In this document: positions 34,585-44,951 of the stretch, one piece after another
How the letters are laid out: each line of letters begins with the position of its first letter
Numbering within the stretch: the first letter of the stretch is position 1
NCBI GenBank assembly: GCA_014529385.2
Contig: CM043944.1
Coordinates: 60,523,268 to 60,587,267 of the forward strand
Origin: Adiantum capillus-veneris
Taxonomy: Eukaryota > Streptophyta > Polypodiopsida > Polypodiales > Pteridaceae
Reading direction: 5' to 3'
Length of the DNA: 64,000 bases
Translations under genes and position numbers: made by a program
Notes under the pieces: model-generated
Database searches by the model: none
What the model saw: only the letters and a program-made list of their open reading frames with translations
Told to the model about the DNA's origin: nothing

Positions 34585-37500
34585 ATGAGTAGCGACGAGG
34601 ATGTGGGACCGTCCAACCGAAACACCTATCTCTCAACGAGGGTCTTATGTCCTTGTAATCAATGCAAGCATGCTGTGCGACGGACAAGACGTGTTTCTTT
34701 GCAGCACGTTCGCGAATTTGGCGAGTTCGATCCATCTATTATAGATCGAGTTGTTGCCAATTATAACTCGTCGGACTCTGACGCTGGCCAACAAGCAGCA
34801 ATCTTGCAACCCAATAGACGTATTCGCAGGCGCTTTGGTCAAGCAGCATATGTGAGGCCACAAGATGTAGCCTCTGACAGCTCGGGGGATGATCATGCAG
34901 AGCACATTCCCAACGAGGCAATGTTTGAGCCCGAGATTGATGAAATGATCGAGACGATCATGGATTCAGAAAGGCTTATCTATGATGATATGAAAAGTGA
35001 AGCCGATACATCATTGTATAATGGAGCACGTATGTCTAGATTGAAAGCACTCCTGGTTCTTCTCAACATGCAGGCAAAGTTTGGATGGAGTGACACTAGC
35101 GTCACAGTGCTTTTCAGGTGATCTATTACAATTAGTTTACTTTAATAGAACTCTAAATGTATAATGATCTGATAGATTTTTACACGACTGTATCATATTT
35201 TTATGTTGTGTAGATTGCTGAAAGAGCACATTCTACCAGCTGACAATGTGATGCCAGATTCCCGAGATGAAGCAAGAAAGATTTTGCGAAACTTGGGGAT
35301 GGATTACAATTCTATCCACGCTTGTCCTAATGACTGCATTCTTTTCAGAGGGGAATACACAGACATGGAGAAGTGTCCGAAATGTGATTCCGAAAGATAT
35401 CGAGTAGATCTCCACGGGACAAAAATTCCACAAAAGGTTTTGCGACATTTTCCTTTGCTTCCTCGCATCAAGCATTTCTTCGAATGTAAGTCCATGGCCG
35501 CCCTAGCATCATGGCATGAGGAGAATAAATCTTCGGATGGTGTGCTACGAATTCCTGCAGATTGCGCAGCCTGGAAACATATAGATGGAACATGGTCGGA
35601 TTTTGCCAGGGAAGCTCGAAATTTGCGCTTAGGCCTGGCTATGGATGGCATAAATCCATTTGGTCAAAGATCAACATCTTACAGTGTATGGCCCGTTGTC
35701 ATCGTCAACTACAACATTCCCCCGTGGTTGACTACGAAGAAGGGGCACCTATGGCTAAGCTTGATTGTGCCAGGGCGATATAAAGTGGGGAATATGGATG
35801 TGTATCTTCGTCCACTATTGGAAGAGCTACAACAATTGTGGATTGGCATAGAGGTGGTGGATATGAGCCGACACACAGGACGACGGAATGCTTTGATCAG
35901 AGGTATTCTAATGTGGACCATGCATGACTATCCCGGGCTAACAGAATGCTCAGGTGATCTATTGACACTCCTCTCTCAGACACTGTAAATCTTGTTTTTC
36001 CCCATAGTTGATCTATTATCATGTGTATACATGCAGGGCTTCAAACAAGCGGATACAGAGCATGTGTCACATGTGGACCTAGACTGAATGCACGTAGGGC
36101 ACCCTCACTGAAGAAGCAAATCTACGAAGGTCATCAAGCGTATCTTCCGGAGAATCATGTGTTACGCGACCGCTTTTTGGGAAGAGAGCCACCAAGGATG
36201 TCTGCACAAGCATGGCTAGAGCAGAAGGAGATGTGCGATGACGGATTGCCTCCAGGGATGAAGAGACTATCTCTATGGTACGAGTTACCATACTGGCCCC
36301 GACTCGTGATCAATCACTTGCTCGATCCAATGCACATATTCAAGAATGTGGGTAATCTACTATGGGACCATTTGACCGGCAAGAAAGATACTTTGGGAGC
36401 CAGAGTTGACCTTAGAAATGTGGATCGTATGGAGCAATATTGGCCGCAAACAGCGTCTGATGGATCGATAAAACTTCCTAAAGCATCATGGATTTTCACA
36501 GGAGCCCAAGAACGCAAAGTAAAAGAGGCCATTCGATCTTTGCGGACCCCCACTAGCGTAATGCACTCGCTCCGAACGTGTTTTACTAAAGAAGGAAAGC
36601 TTACCGGTTTGAAGTCACACGATTGGCATAAAATGTGTCAGGTACGTTCATAGTGGACTTTAATATCATTGCATAAAATGTGGACTTTAATATCATTGCT
36701 GCACATACTTTACAGTTTATTTTACCGGTTGCCATTGAGGGATGTTTGTCTCTCGACATCCGTAACACAATCTACAAACTTGCAAAGCTGGTGCAATGGA
36801 TCTCACAAAAGGAGATCGACGTAGACTCCATACCATTCGCCAAACTAAATGCTGCGGAGCTTGTGTGCATGTTTGAGAAACATTTTCCTACTACAATACT
36901 AACCATTCAGGTGCATCTTCTTATTCACATAGTTGATGAGGTGGAAATAGCTGGCACAGTTCATTCCAGATGGATGTTCTTCTTAGAGCGTTTCATGAAA
37001 ACGCTTAAGGGATATGTGCGTCAAAAGGCACGTCCGGAGGGTAGCATGGCAGAAGGTTGGTTGGTATCAGAGTCCCTAGTGTACATTGGAGAGTGGCTAG
37101 ACGGATTTGATAAATCCCGGGACACGCTATGGCGAACCATAGATGATGAGCGCATATCTGGGATTGTCATGTGCAATCTCGGTGTTGAGAAGAAGATGAC
37201 GGAAGATCTAGAGGCTAAAATCAACCGATTTTGCATGCTTCACAATCCAGTGATGCAAAAGTGGATTTCACAATATGAGGATGCAAAGCAAGAGCGACAA
37301 AGGGCACGAATCGAGTGGAGACGGGGAAGACGACCACCGATGCACTATCCAGCGGTTCTGGAGAGCCTACCAACCTTCATGAGCTTAAGATGGTTGCACA
37401 ACCAATTGAAAAGCGCACAACAATGCGGTGACGAAGTGACTGAAGAAGAGTGGGAGTACTCTCGGGGTTGCGCGACCAAGGTAAGTTTGCAATGTACGAC

Positions 37501-38313
37501 TAGCAAGTGACTTTATTTATAAACGTTTGAACGGCCACTCATAATCTTTGTTCGTTGTAGTATAAGTCATACACAGCAGCATGGTGTAAAGGTCGACATT
37601 TTAGGGTGGAACGAATCGACAAAAAGCGTTTTACTCAAGATTGTGGAATCATGGCAAAATTTGAACAGTCTAGTCGACGACGTTCCTCTGATGCAGATCC
37701 CGTGGTGGCGGAACTCACTTACTTCGGCACGCTGCAAGAGATTTTGAGGATCGATTACAGAGGATTTTTTGTCGACTTGTTCGACGTGCAATGGTTCAAG
37801 ATAATCATGGAGGGTCGAAACGCTACTGTGCGTAGAGGAGAGTCTGGTTTTCTTGAGGTGGATTCTACTAAGAAATGGACTGACCTAAGAGACACTTTCG
37901 TACTACCCGAGCATTGTGAACAAGTAAGTATATAAATAGTTAACATCCCCCTTTTACAAGTTATGTGCTTGAAAGCTCTCATGTAAGTTATGTGGCTCTG
38001 GCAGGTAGTATTTCATCCTACAAAGTCTACATCAAACTGGTGGTACGTCATAGAGGTAGCCCCTCGTAGTGCAAGGACGTATGAAGGCTACCATGTGCCA
38101 ATCACAACGACATCAATGGAGGAGATCAGAGAAGATGCTCAATCAGAAGCCGCTGCGGTGGTGCCAGACGAGCATCAAGATGCTACTACTCTATATGGGG
38201 TGCATGCAGAGGAGCTACAAAATGAAACAGAGGATATGTGTTTAAACGGAGAGCTCTATATAGATATAGGAAGTTATGCTGAGTTATGCGAGGATGAGAG
38301 AGAGATCTCTTAA
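34585..38313 (+). CDS. CACTA transposase (TnpD/TNP2 type), 6 exons
   Basis: Exons 34,585-35,117, 35,214-35,953, 36,037-36,641, 36,716-37,480, 37,561-37,923 and 38,005-38,313 sum to 3315 bases (1104 codons plus stop), with GT...AG at every intron and no frame break. Domains: RVLCPCNQCKH near residue 20 (transposase-associated start), TNP2/Transposase_21 from about residue 215 to 440 (HACPNDCILF, CPKCDSERYR, LAMDGINPFG near 320, YPGLTECSG), DUF4218 at about 605-760 (GLKSHDWHKM, SRWMFFLERFMKTLKGYV) and DUF4216 at about 930-1040 (YFGTLQEIL, WYVIEVAPRS). It would cut and join the element ends in the nucleus. The N-terminus lacks the frequent MDR.W start, so an upstream exon is possible. The next gene follows after 272 bases. 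Confidence 0.93.
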
Positions 38314-38585
38314 AGCCACAAATATTGTATTTGAACAATTTTGCTCCGTGCTGTAAAAGCTCTAGCTCTCTAAGTAGCTTCCATGGTGTGTAACGCTCTT
38401 TTCTACTCGCGCTCACATCTTTTGATTGAAAATTCTGAGTTTTCGACTTGTCTCTTCTATCACTCGATTCATTGCGTCATTGTATTTATATGCGTCATTA
38501 CGTCATTGTATTTAATGGTCTTTGCGTCATTGTCTACTCTATTCATTCAATATTAAGTTTAAATATTCGTGTGTTTAATGCAGGT

Positions 38586-39899
38586 ATGGATGATGAGGAG
38601 TTTCTTTCTTCTTTGTCACCGCAGCAGAGACAGTGGTACGTGGAGCGTCATCGCTCTGGTGCATCATCGCGCGTTCCTACACCATCCGCATCTCCCTCTC
38701 TTTCGGAGCATTCGGCGCGCTCCGAAGCTTCGGCGTCGACGAGACGAGCGTCACACTCGTCTAGACACCGGCGCTCTAGTGGTGGCGGTGGCGGTTGTTG
38801 TGGGGATTCCGCCACCGATGCCTCCACACCGCCTCGTGTTCGACGAGGCTCTTTACCCTCCCCTTCTTTGCCCGCCCCCACACCAGCCACAGCATCGCCG
38901 TCTACGCCAGGTTTTGCACGGCTGACTGTTCCTAGAAGCTACACACCTCTACCTACTCCGCCAGGAGCCACCCCACTCGACACTCCTCGCTTCGGCGCCC
39001 AGACGCCGATGGAGACACCTGACGTCCGTACCCCCATCGACACGCCGCTAGAGACCCCTGCCGGGACACCCAGGTTCACGCGTCACCGGCCAGAGGGCTT
39101 GCCTTACTCCGTCGACATCAGCGGCGGCATCATCATGGATGATGACGGCAAGAAGGTGATCTCGCGCATGCGTGGTCTTTGCTCTCAGCTGTTTAGACAC
39201 TATATACTAAACAAATGGAGTGAAGTACCAAGTGATTTAAAAAACAGAGTCATCAGCATACTTCATGATGAGTTTCCCGTTCCAACACGGGATCAGCGCT
39301 TCAATGAAGACCTGATGAAGATTCGAATGCGCGAATACTGCAAACACAAGCGTTCCGAAGTGCAAAAAGCAATCAAGAATGGGTGGAATAGGCCAGATTG
39401 GCTGGCCAAAGAAGATTGGAAGAATGCGAAGAAAGCAGCGCGCGAGAATCCCGACAAGTGGAAGCAACAAAAGGATGCAGCCAGAGCGCGAGTAGAGGCA
39501 GGGAGCTCGCACCACTTGGGGAGCGGTGGATGGGCATCATTTGAGGCCGATTTTGTAAGTCTTTTCACATTGCTCTTTATGCATGTTCGATAGTTTAGGG
39601 TTTATGAGTTTTTTAGTTCTAACATAATGAAATCTTTGTATGTTTTGACAGTGGTCGATGACAGGACGTGATCCCACACCGTACGAGCGCGAGTACGCAG
39701 GCAGGAAGGGCTTAAACGCCCTGATGGACATTCTCAGTTCTCGCGGCGGCATGGTTAGTATTAGGGTTTACTCTTTTTTATTTTTTGTATTGTTTTATAA
39801 ATGTCGTTATATGTTTATATTTACTGAAAACTGTCTTATTGTCTTTTTTTGCAGAATCCGACAGATACGCCGCTTGGACGCGATGAGACGTCTGATTAG
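38586..39899 (+). CDS. TnpA-like CACTA protein, 3 exons
   Basis: Exons 38,586-39,554, 39,652-39,753 and 39,855-39,899 give 371 codons, with introns GT...AG in phase 0. The N-terminus is acidic (MDDEEFLSSLSPQQRQWY), then Ser/Arg-rich, then a stretch of Thr-Pro repeats (TPLPTPPGATPLDTP and DTPLETPAGTPR, residues about 115-170). The C-terminal half (about 195-371) has RHYILNKWSEVPSDLKNRVI, RMREYCKHKRSEV and GGWASFEADFWSMTGRDPTP, resembling plant En/Spm Transposase_24-type proteins. The expected role is binding subterminal repeats and assisting the transposase. A possible acceptor (TTTAATGCAG) ends 3 bases before the ATG, so it might be expressed by alternative splicing from the upstream transcript, as in maize En/Spm. 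Confidence 0.8.
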
Positions 39900-40264
39900 A
39901 CGACGTCAGTTTAGCCGTAGCTAGATAGCATTAGTTTAGGGTTTCTCATAGCTTATGTATCATGAGATGGATTTTATGCGTCTTTTTGAACCATGTATAT
40001 TATTACATTTGTCACCGCAATTCCTTTTGCCAATCAATTCTTTATGCCTATGATGTTGTACAATTGTCATTATTACATTTGCCAATCAATTCAGTTTGTC
40101 TATGATGTGTACAATTGTCAATTTTGCAAACAATGCGTCTTGTGGGTGACTATTTTGGGTCTATTATTTACCTTTGCACTTTTTTTAAAAAGTGAATCAA
40201 GTACAATATGGTTGATGGGTGGCAGGGCATTCAATGCCTTGCCACCAAAAAAATATTCTCTCAG
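39900..40264. other. CACTA-1 3' non-coding stretch
   Basis: No gene. This AT-rich sequence contains near-repeats of CATTATTACATTTG(T/C)C and TTTGCCAATCAATTC (40,005-40,100), which may include the polyadenylation region of the TnpA-like gene. Confidence 0.5.
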
Positions 40265-40455
40265 GCGTCGCTATAAGCGTCGCTATTTATGGCTCTGTAG
40301 CGTCGCTATATGCGTCGCTATACTCTTCTGTGAGAGCGTCGCTATCTGCGTCGCTATAGGCGTCGCTATGAGCGTCGCTATATAGCGACGCCTATAGCGA
40401 TGCAGATAGCGACGCTCTCGTAGCGACGCTTTTAGCGACGGTTATAGCGACGCCG
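40265..40455. repeat. CACTA-1 right subterminal array and foldback
   Basis: About 15 units of GCGTCGCTAT or its complement lie here. Arms 40,332-40,369 and 40,382-40,419 are reverse complements with one mismatch around a 12-base spacer that is itself a unit. The arrangement mirrors the left end. Confidence 0.93.
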
Positions 40456-40523
40456 GGGGTTATAAAAACCCAGTGTATTTCCGTCGCTAAGAGCGTCACA
40501 AGAGCACACAACCTCTTGTAGTG

Positions 40524-41161
40524 CTTGCTTTAAACCATACAAGCTTTTCTTTAATCTGCAAACCATTTTCTCCTTACCTTTTACTTCATACCCCTTTGGT
40601 TGAAGCATGTAAATTTCCTCCTCTAAGTCACCTGAGGGATGCCATATTTACATCCATTTTCTCAAGATTTAGATCATGAGCAGCCATAAGGCTTAAGACA
40701 AGCCTAATTGAGTTCTTTTTTACAACAAGAGAAAATATTTCAATGAAGTCAATACCTTTCTCTTGAGAAAACCCTTTTACCACAAGCCTAGACTTGTACC
40801 TTTTCTTCCCACCTTCTTCTTCCTTTAGCTTGTACACCCATTTGTTTTGAAGTGCCTGCTTACCTTTAGGCAACTCAACCAACTCCCACGTTTGGTTGCA
40901 ATGTAGTGAGTCCATCTCCACTTGCATGCCCTTCGTCCATTGTTCTTTGGATTCGTGTTGCATAGCTTCTTCGTATGATTCCGGCTCTCCAGAATCTGAG
41001 ATCAAGAGATGGTTGAAGGAAGGAACAAACCTTTCTGGAGGTCTACTTGCTCTTGTAGATCTTTGGGGAATAGGTTGAGGCTCCTCATTCGGTTGACGTT
41101 GTTGCACATTGTCACTGTTTTCAATCCCTGAGTCTTCATTGTCCTCAAGCTCCATGTACAC
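40524..41161 (-). pseudogene. Copia B RT, N-terminal part
   Basis: From 41,161: acidic linker, STRASRPPERFVPSFNHLL, SYEEAMQHESKEQWTKGMQV, NKWVYKLKEEEGGKKRYKSR, LVVKGFSQEKGIDFIEIFS and [11 protein letters not shown], then across stops [10 protein letters not shown]-like text and [11 protein letters not shown] up to the CTT target site of CACTA-1. These are the first RT blocks of Ty1/copia (NKWV.K.K, R.KARLV.KG, G.D....FSPV). CACTA-1 cuts the gene between the LYGLKQ-like block and the KFD block. The stretch 40,628-41,161 is still open, suggesting moderate age. Confidence 0.9.
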
Positions 41162-41400
41162 ATCACTTGTTTCTTTTGTTTATTTTCTTTCCAAGTAATC
41201 TTTGTAAATAATTTGTTCGTTAAAAGCTACATCCCTACTCCTTAAGATTTTACCATCTTCAATTCCATAGGCGATACCCAAAGTCACCTTCTTCATAGCC
41301 AATGAAGAAACACTTTTTGGACTTTGCATCTAACTTTGATCTTAGGCTTCTATCTATGTGCATGAAATCCTCACACTCAAACACTTTGAGGAATGCATAA
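41162..41400 (-). pseudogene. Copia B integrase C-terminal tail
   Basis: Decayed text LKVFECEDFMHIDRSLRSKL, DAKSKKCFFIGYEEGDFGYR and LWN matches the end of copia integrase, after which comes the linker to RT. Several stops lie in the linker. Confidence 0.75.
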
Positions 41401-41409
41401 TTCACCACC

Positions 41410-41655
41410 TCGGGGGGTTCACTATGTGTAAAACTACCATATCACGTGCGTTCAAGACATGTTTGTAAAACCCCTTATCTATGAATTTTGCTAAGAATAT
41501 AATGTACCTTTTTCTTTTAAAATCTGTAAGTTTTTTTCAAATTTGAAAAAATAATGCCCTTCTGTATATATATTTCTCTAAGTTTCAAGAACTTTAAATA
41601 CCCTTCTGTTGAACTCACGTGATGAGTTACATTTTTTTTAGGTGACCTCCCTGGG
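41410..41655. mobile_element. MITE, Mutator-like, 246 bp
   Basis: Nine-base flanks TTCACCACC (41,401-41,409) and TTCACCACT (41,656-41,664) match at 8 of 9 positions. Imperfect inverted ends run from TCGGGGGGTTCACTATG to about ATCACGTG. Removing it restores continuity of the copia B integrase (KVVN followed by YAFLKVFEC). Nine-base duplications point to the Mutator superfamily. Its ends resemble the MITE at 62,208-62,474. Confidence 0.7.
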
Positions 41656-41664
41656 TTCACCACT

Positions 41665-42671
41665 TTACATGTCCATGCCTCTTTTGGAACTCCCCCATCC
41701 AATACCGTTGAGGATGACCGGCTGATTAAGTACACAAACATACTTATAGCTTTCGCCCAGAGCTCAAGTGGTAGGCCTGCATGTAGCCGCATGCTTCGTG
41801 CTCGCTCCATGATTTGTCCTGTTCATTCTTTTCGAAACCCCATTTTGTTGAGATGTCCTTGGGGTTGTACTTTGCCTCCGAATCCATTGCTAGCACAAAA
41901 GCTGGGTTTCAATATCCACTTCCATTGTCGGATCTGAGGCATTTAACCCTTGGTACCTGTTTCATTCTCCACAAAGTCTTTCCACCTTTGAAATATGGAA
42001 AATACATTGGACTTATTCTTCATGACATAAACCCATGTTTTTCTAGTCGCATCATCTATGAATGTTACATAGTACAATGAGCCACCAAGCGATGGTGTAC
42101 TTGCAGGACCCCAAACATTAGAATGAACCAACTCAAGTTTTTTATTTTTTCTTTCATTTCTTGATTTTTGAAATTTTAGCCTCTTTTGTTTACTATAAAC
42201 ACAATCTTCACAAAACTCCAAGTCCACTTTTTTCAAACCTCGCAGAAACTTCTTTGTTTGAAGGATTTACATTCTTTTGGCACTCATATGCCCAAGCCGG
42301 CAGTGCCACACGGTAGTGTCAACTTCTATAGTTGCTGCACAAGCTGAAGGTTGCGTGCTAATAGTACACAAGTAAAGTGTACCGACCTTTTCTCCCTTGG
42401 CAACCACCAAAGATCCCTTTGAAATCTTCCACCATTTTTTTCCGAATGCAATGTTGTGACCTTCATCGTCCAATTGTCCTGTAGAGATCAATTTTTTTCC
42501 GAAGAGAAGGAACATGCCTAACATCTTCAAGATTCCATTCATTCCGGTTAGCAGTTTTGATCGAAACTGTACCTTTGCCGCCAATCTCACAAGCTTCATC
42601 ATCTCCCAAGTATACATATCCAAAATTACCTTTGGTGTAATCTTGGAAATGTTGCTTGTGTGGTGTCGCAT
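41665..42671 (-). pseudogene. Copia B integrase
   Basis: The gag-pre-integrase block VWHCRLGHMSAKRM with CEDCVYSKQKRLKF supplies the HHCC zinc site. The core follows: LELVHSNVWGPASTPSLGGS, LYYVTFIDDATRKTWVYVMK and, after frame changes, MERARSMRLHAGLPLELWAK and GGVPKEAWTCKVVN. The first catalytic Asp (usually VHSD) is Asn here, and stops occur near 42,270 and 41,940. It would insert the element cDNA. The MITE at 41,410 separates it from its tail. Confidence 0.85.
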
Positions 42672-43158
42672 GGAATGAAGCCTTGGAATCTACTATCCAA
42701 GAATTAGATACATTGTCTAATGAGAGAATTAGAGCATCTTGCTCCACTTTACCTGCCACATTGGCCTCCGATGTTGGCGTGTTGTCTTGAGACTCAGTCT
42801 CCTTCTTCTTCTTAGACCAGCAATCCTTCTTGACGTGGCCCTTCTTGCTGCAATTCCAACATTCAAGAACTGACTTTGTACGTGACTTGCTCCGTCTTGA
42901 GCGATCACGACCCTTTTGGTTTTTGAACCTCTCCTTAGGCCTTCCTCTTGTTTCCACTGACATTGCAGCACTTGATAATTCTCCTATGCTTCTCCTTTGT
43001 ATTTCCTTGCTTAGAAGAACACCCACAACATCATTAAACTTAAGAGTATTTGTGCCAGGAATAGAATTACTTACAGCCATCACAAGGCTATCCCAACTAT
43101 CGAGTAGAGATGATAGTATAAGGAGAGCTCGTACTTCGTCATCAAAATTGATTCTCAC
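42463..43158 (-). pseudogene. Copia B Gag C-terminus and protease
   Basis: An open frame of 231 codons. SLLDSWDSLVMAVSNSIPG and FNDVVGVLLSKEIQRRS are from the UBN2 Gag region. VLECWNCSKKGHVKKDCW is an intact CCHC zinc knuckle. SNSWIVDSKASFHATPH is the protease active site, where the usual D-S-G is D-S-K, so it is inactive. VYLGDDEACEIGGKGTVSIK continues the protease. The ORF runs out of frame at LRKKIDL. Gag packages RNA and protease matures the polyprotein. Confidence 0.88.
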
Positions 43159-43570
43159 CGATCAAAGTTGACATATGTTTGTGTTAAAGTCATTTAGGTG
43201 TTCTGCAAACTGAACCATTCTCTGCCATCTTTAGATTGAACAAGCGCTTCATAAGAAATACCTTACTGAATGCCGATGGTTTCTCGTAGAAGTCGTCAAG
43301 TGACTTCATCAAGTCCTCCGTGGCCTTCATCTCCAAAACATTGAAGGCCACCGTTGACACCAAGCTTAATCAGATTGTTCCCAGTGTCTTTCGATCAAGG
43401 ACAATCCATGCTTCATCTACCATTGTTGCGGGCTTCTTTGCAAGACCGCATAGTGGCAAATAGAGGTCCTTCTTGTAGAGATAGTCTTCAATCTGCATCT
43501 TCGAATGTTGGTAGTTTTTGCCATTGAACTTCTCAATCTTGAGCTTCTCTTCCTCTACCATAACTCCCAC
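43159..43570 (-). pseudogene. Copia B Gag N-terminus
   Basis: From 43,570: MGVMVEEEKLKIEKFNGKNY, then MQIEDYLYKKDLYLPL, VDEAWIVLDRKTLGTI, and after a stop SLVSTVAFNVLEMKATEDLM and LDDFYEKPSAFSKVFLMKRL. This is the copia Gag start (F.G.NY..W..Q.ED.L). It breaks at about 43,375 and 43,200 before joining the C-terminal Gag frame. The start lies 64 bases inside the 5' LTR boundary. Confidence 0.85.
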
Positions 43571-43620
43571 TCAATTCAAGGAATCCATTCCTTGAGATAC
43601 TTTAGCTACGAGCAAACCTT

Positions 43621-43634
43621 GCTCTAATACTAGT
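43621..43634 (-). promoter_or_regulatory. Copia B primer-binding site, degenerate
   Basis: On the minus strand the 14 bases following the 5' LTR read ACTAGTATTAGAGC, a decayed form of TTGGTATCAGAGC that pairs with initiator tRNA-Met. Confidence 0.65.
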
Positions 43635-43719
43635 TGTTAGGAAATATGACGTAGCTAAGTAGATAATTGAGTAGATTACTTAATGGGGAGAGATAATTTA
43701 CACACACAAGAGATTATAG

Positions 43720-43792
<73 letters not shown>

Positions 43793-44444
43793 CACGATAT
43801 ACGTGGTTTGCCCAATGTGGGCTATGTCCACGAAAAATCAGCCACTCAATGGATTTACTACTTCAAAACAAGAAGTAGCTTACAAAGGGATTATACCCTT
43901 TTGGAGCTCCCACCTTACTTCACTCTCACCACCTCACACCCACCTTGTGCATCAACTTCACACTATGAAATGTGTGTAGAAATGGCCTCCTTTTATAGGC
44001 CAAAAGGGCTGCTTTCTCTCATGAAAGGCATCCATGTGTAGTCACCCTTGTGTAGATAAGTCCAAATCGGACCCTCCAATCACCCATGTGTGGCTGCCCT
44101 TGAGAAGACAAGTCCGCTTTTGAATTTTTCCACCAGCCACCCGGCCATTGACTTCCGACCACCGACCACCGGCCAATTACTACCGGCCGACCGGCCAACT
44201 GAGCGATCGTTTTCCGACCACTTTGTGGCCACCGTCCGACATAATATTCCGGCAAAAAGGGATATTTCGACGAAAATGAATATTTCGATTGGGCATGAAA
44301 ATTTTGGCTTCCGGTGAGTGATTTTATTTTTCGGCGAGTTATTTTTCTTCACGCACAATGGATTCTCCTCATAATGGGGGCCTTATAAATGTGTGTTTTT
44401 AACACAGAAAATTACAAGGTGTAAATCATGCTCCATACTTAACA
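43635..44444 (-). repeat. Copia B 5' LTR
   Basis: 810 bases, TG...CA bounded, with a GA tract at 43,724-43,788. The outer 320 bases match the truncated 3' LTR. The outer end lies next to the GGGCC target duplication. Confidence 0.9.
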
Positions 44445-44449
44445 GGGCC

Positions 44450-44805
44450 ACCTGTCCCAAGCTGCCCTGTCCGACAAGAATCTTCTACCCACCATACCTT
44501 CAAACTCCAATAACTTGGACTCCGTAGATCTGTTTGATGATCCGTCTAGACCTACTCCTTTAGCACTTCAAGCTTTACATTCTTGGACCTAAAAGCTACA
44601 TTTTGCATCTCTTTTACTTGCTTCCCAAATTATCCCCTTTCTGGAGCCTTTCTTGGCCTACAAACCACATTAGTCTTACATCTCCATTGTTACCTTTCAG
44701 CCCATGATCCTCCTAGTTGCTCCAGCCCTTTGCCATGCTTCTGCTAGCCTGCACATATCTACCCATGCCATCTTCTATGGTCGACACACTTTGGCTGTAC
44801 CATCA
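44450..44805 (-). repeat. Gypsy B 3' LTR, inner part
   Basis: This continues the left LTR after copia B: CTCCAATAACTTGGACTCCG, ATCTTCTATGG and ACACTTTGGCTGTACCATCA match 51,553-51,693 plus 59,892-60,105. It contains the empty site GACCT at 44,586-44,590 for the gypsy A insertion in the right LTR. Polypurine tract AGGGGGTGGGCAA (minus sense) lies just inside at 44,806-44,820. Confidence 0.92.
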
Positions 44806-44951
44806 TTGCCCACCCCCTAGTAGAGCATTTATGCTCAACCACATAAGATCTTTATTCCCCTACAAACTGCAAACACTGAGCACATTATGAGAAAACCCAA
44901 AAAACTCGACTATATATACATAATTTTATTCCTAGCATATGAGAAGACTTC

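Larger units (their letters stand above)
32788..40523 (+). mobile_element. CACTA-1 transposon, 7.7 kb, apparently intact
   Basis: Both ends carry the 12-base inverted repeat CACTACAAGAGG. Target duplications are CTT at 32,785-32,787 and 40,524-40,526. Subterminal foldbacks made of GCGTCGCTAT-like units occur at both ends. On the plus strand lie a 6-exon TNP2-type transposase gene (34,585-38,313) and a 3-exon TnpA-like gene (38,586-39,899), both without internal stops and with GT...AG introns. A broken heavy-metal-domain gene fragment lies upstream. It is nested in copia B, itself in gypsy B, so it is among the latest arrivals. Nothing in the sequence forbids activity, but movement is not shown. 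Confidence 0.95.
32269..44444 (-). mobile_element. Copia B, inserted in the gypsy B left LTR
   Basis: Flanking duplications are GGGAC (32,264-32,268) and GGGCC (44,445-44,449). The uninterrupted site is GGGCC at 51,548-51,552 in the right gypsy B LTR. Its 5' LTR (43,635-44,444) begins TGTTAAGTATGG in element sense and ends CCTAACA. The 3' LTR is cut after 309 bases by a deletion that also removed the second half of RT and all of RNase H. CACTA-1 sits inside RT and a 246-bp MITE inside the integrase. Gag, protease, integrase and the N-terminal RT remain on the minus strand. Confidence 0.9.

Noticed and set aside
38569-38925. 118-codon frame overlapping the TnpA-like exon 1
   Set aside because: It is a shifted-frame shadow of a GC-rich exon; the TnpA-like frame continues through consistent splice sites.
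32269-44444. Copia B seen as two separate elements (LTR fragment at 32.3 kb and gag-pol at 40.5-43.6 kb)
   Set aside because: Matching LTR ends, near-identical 5-base flanks, the empty site in the other gypsy B LTR and RT text that joins across CACTA-1 show one insertion.
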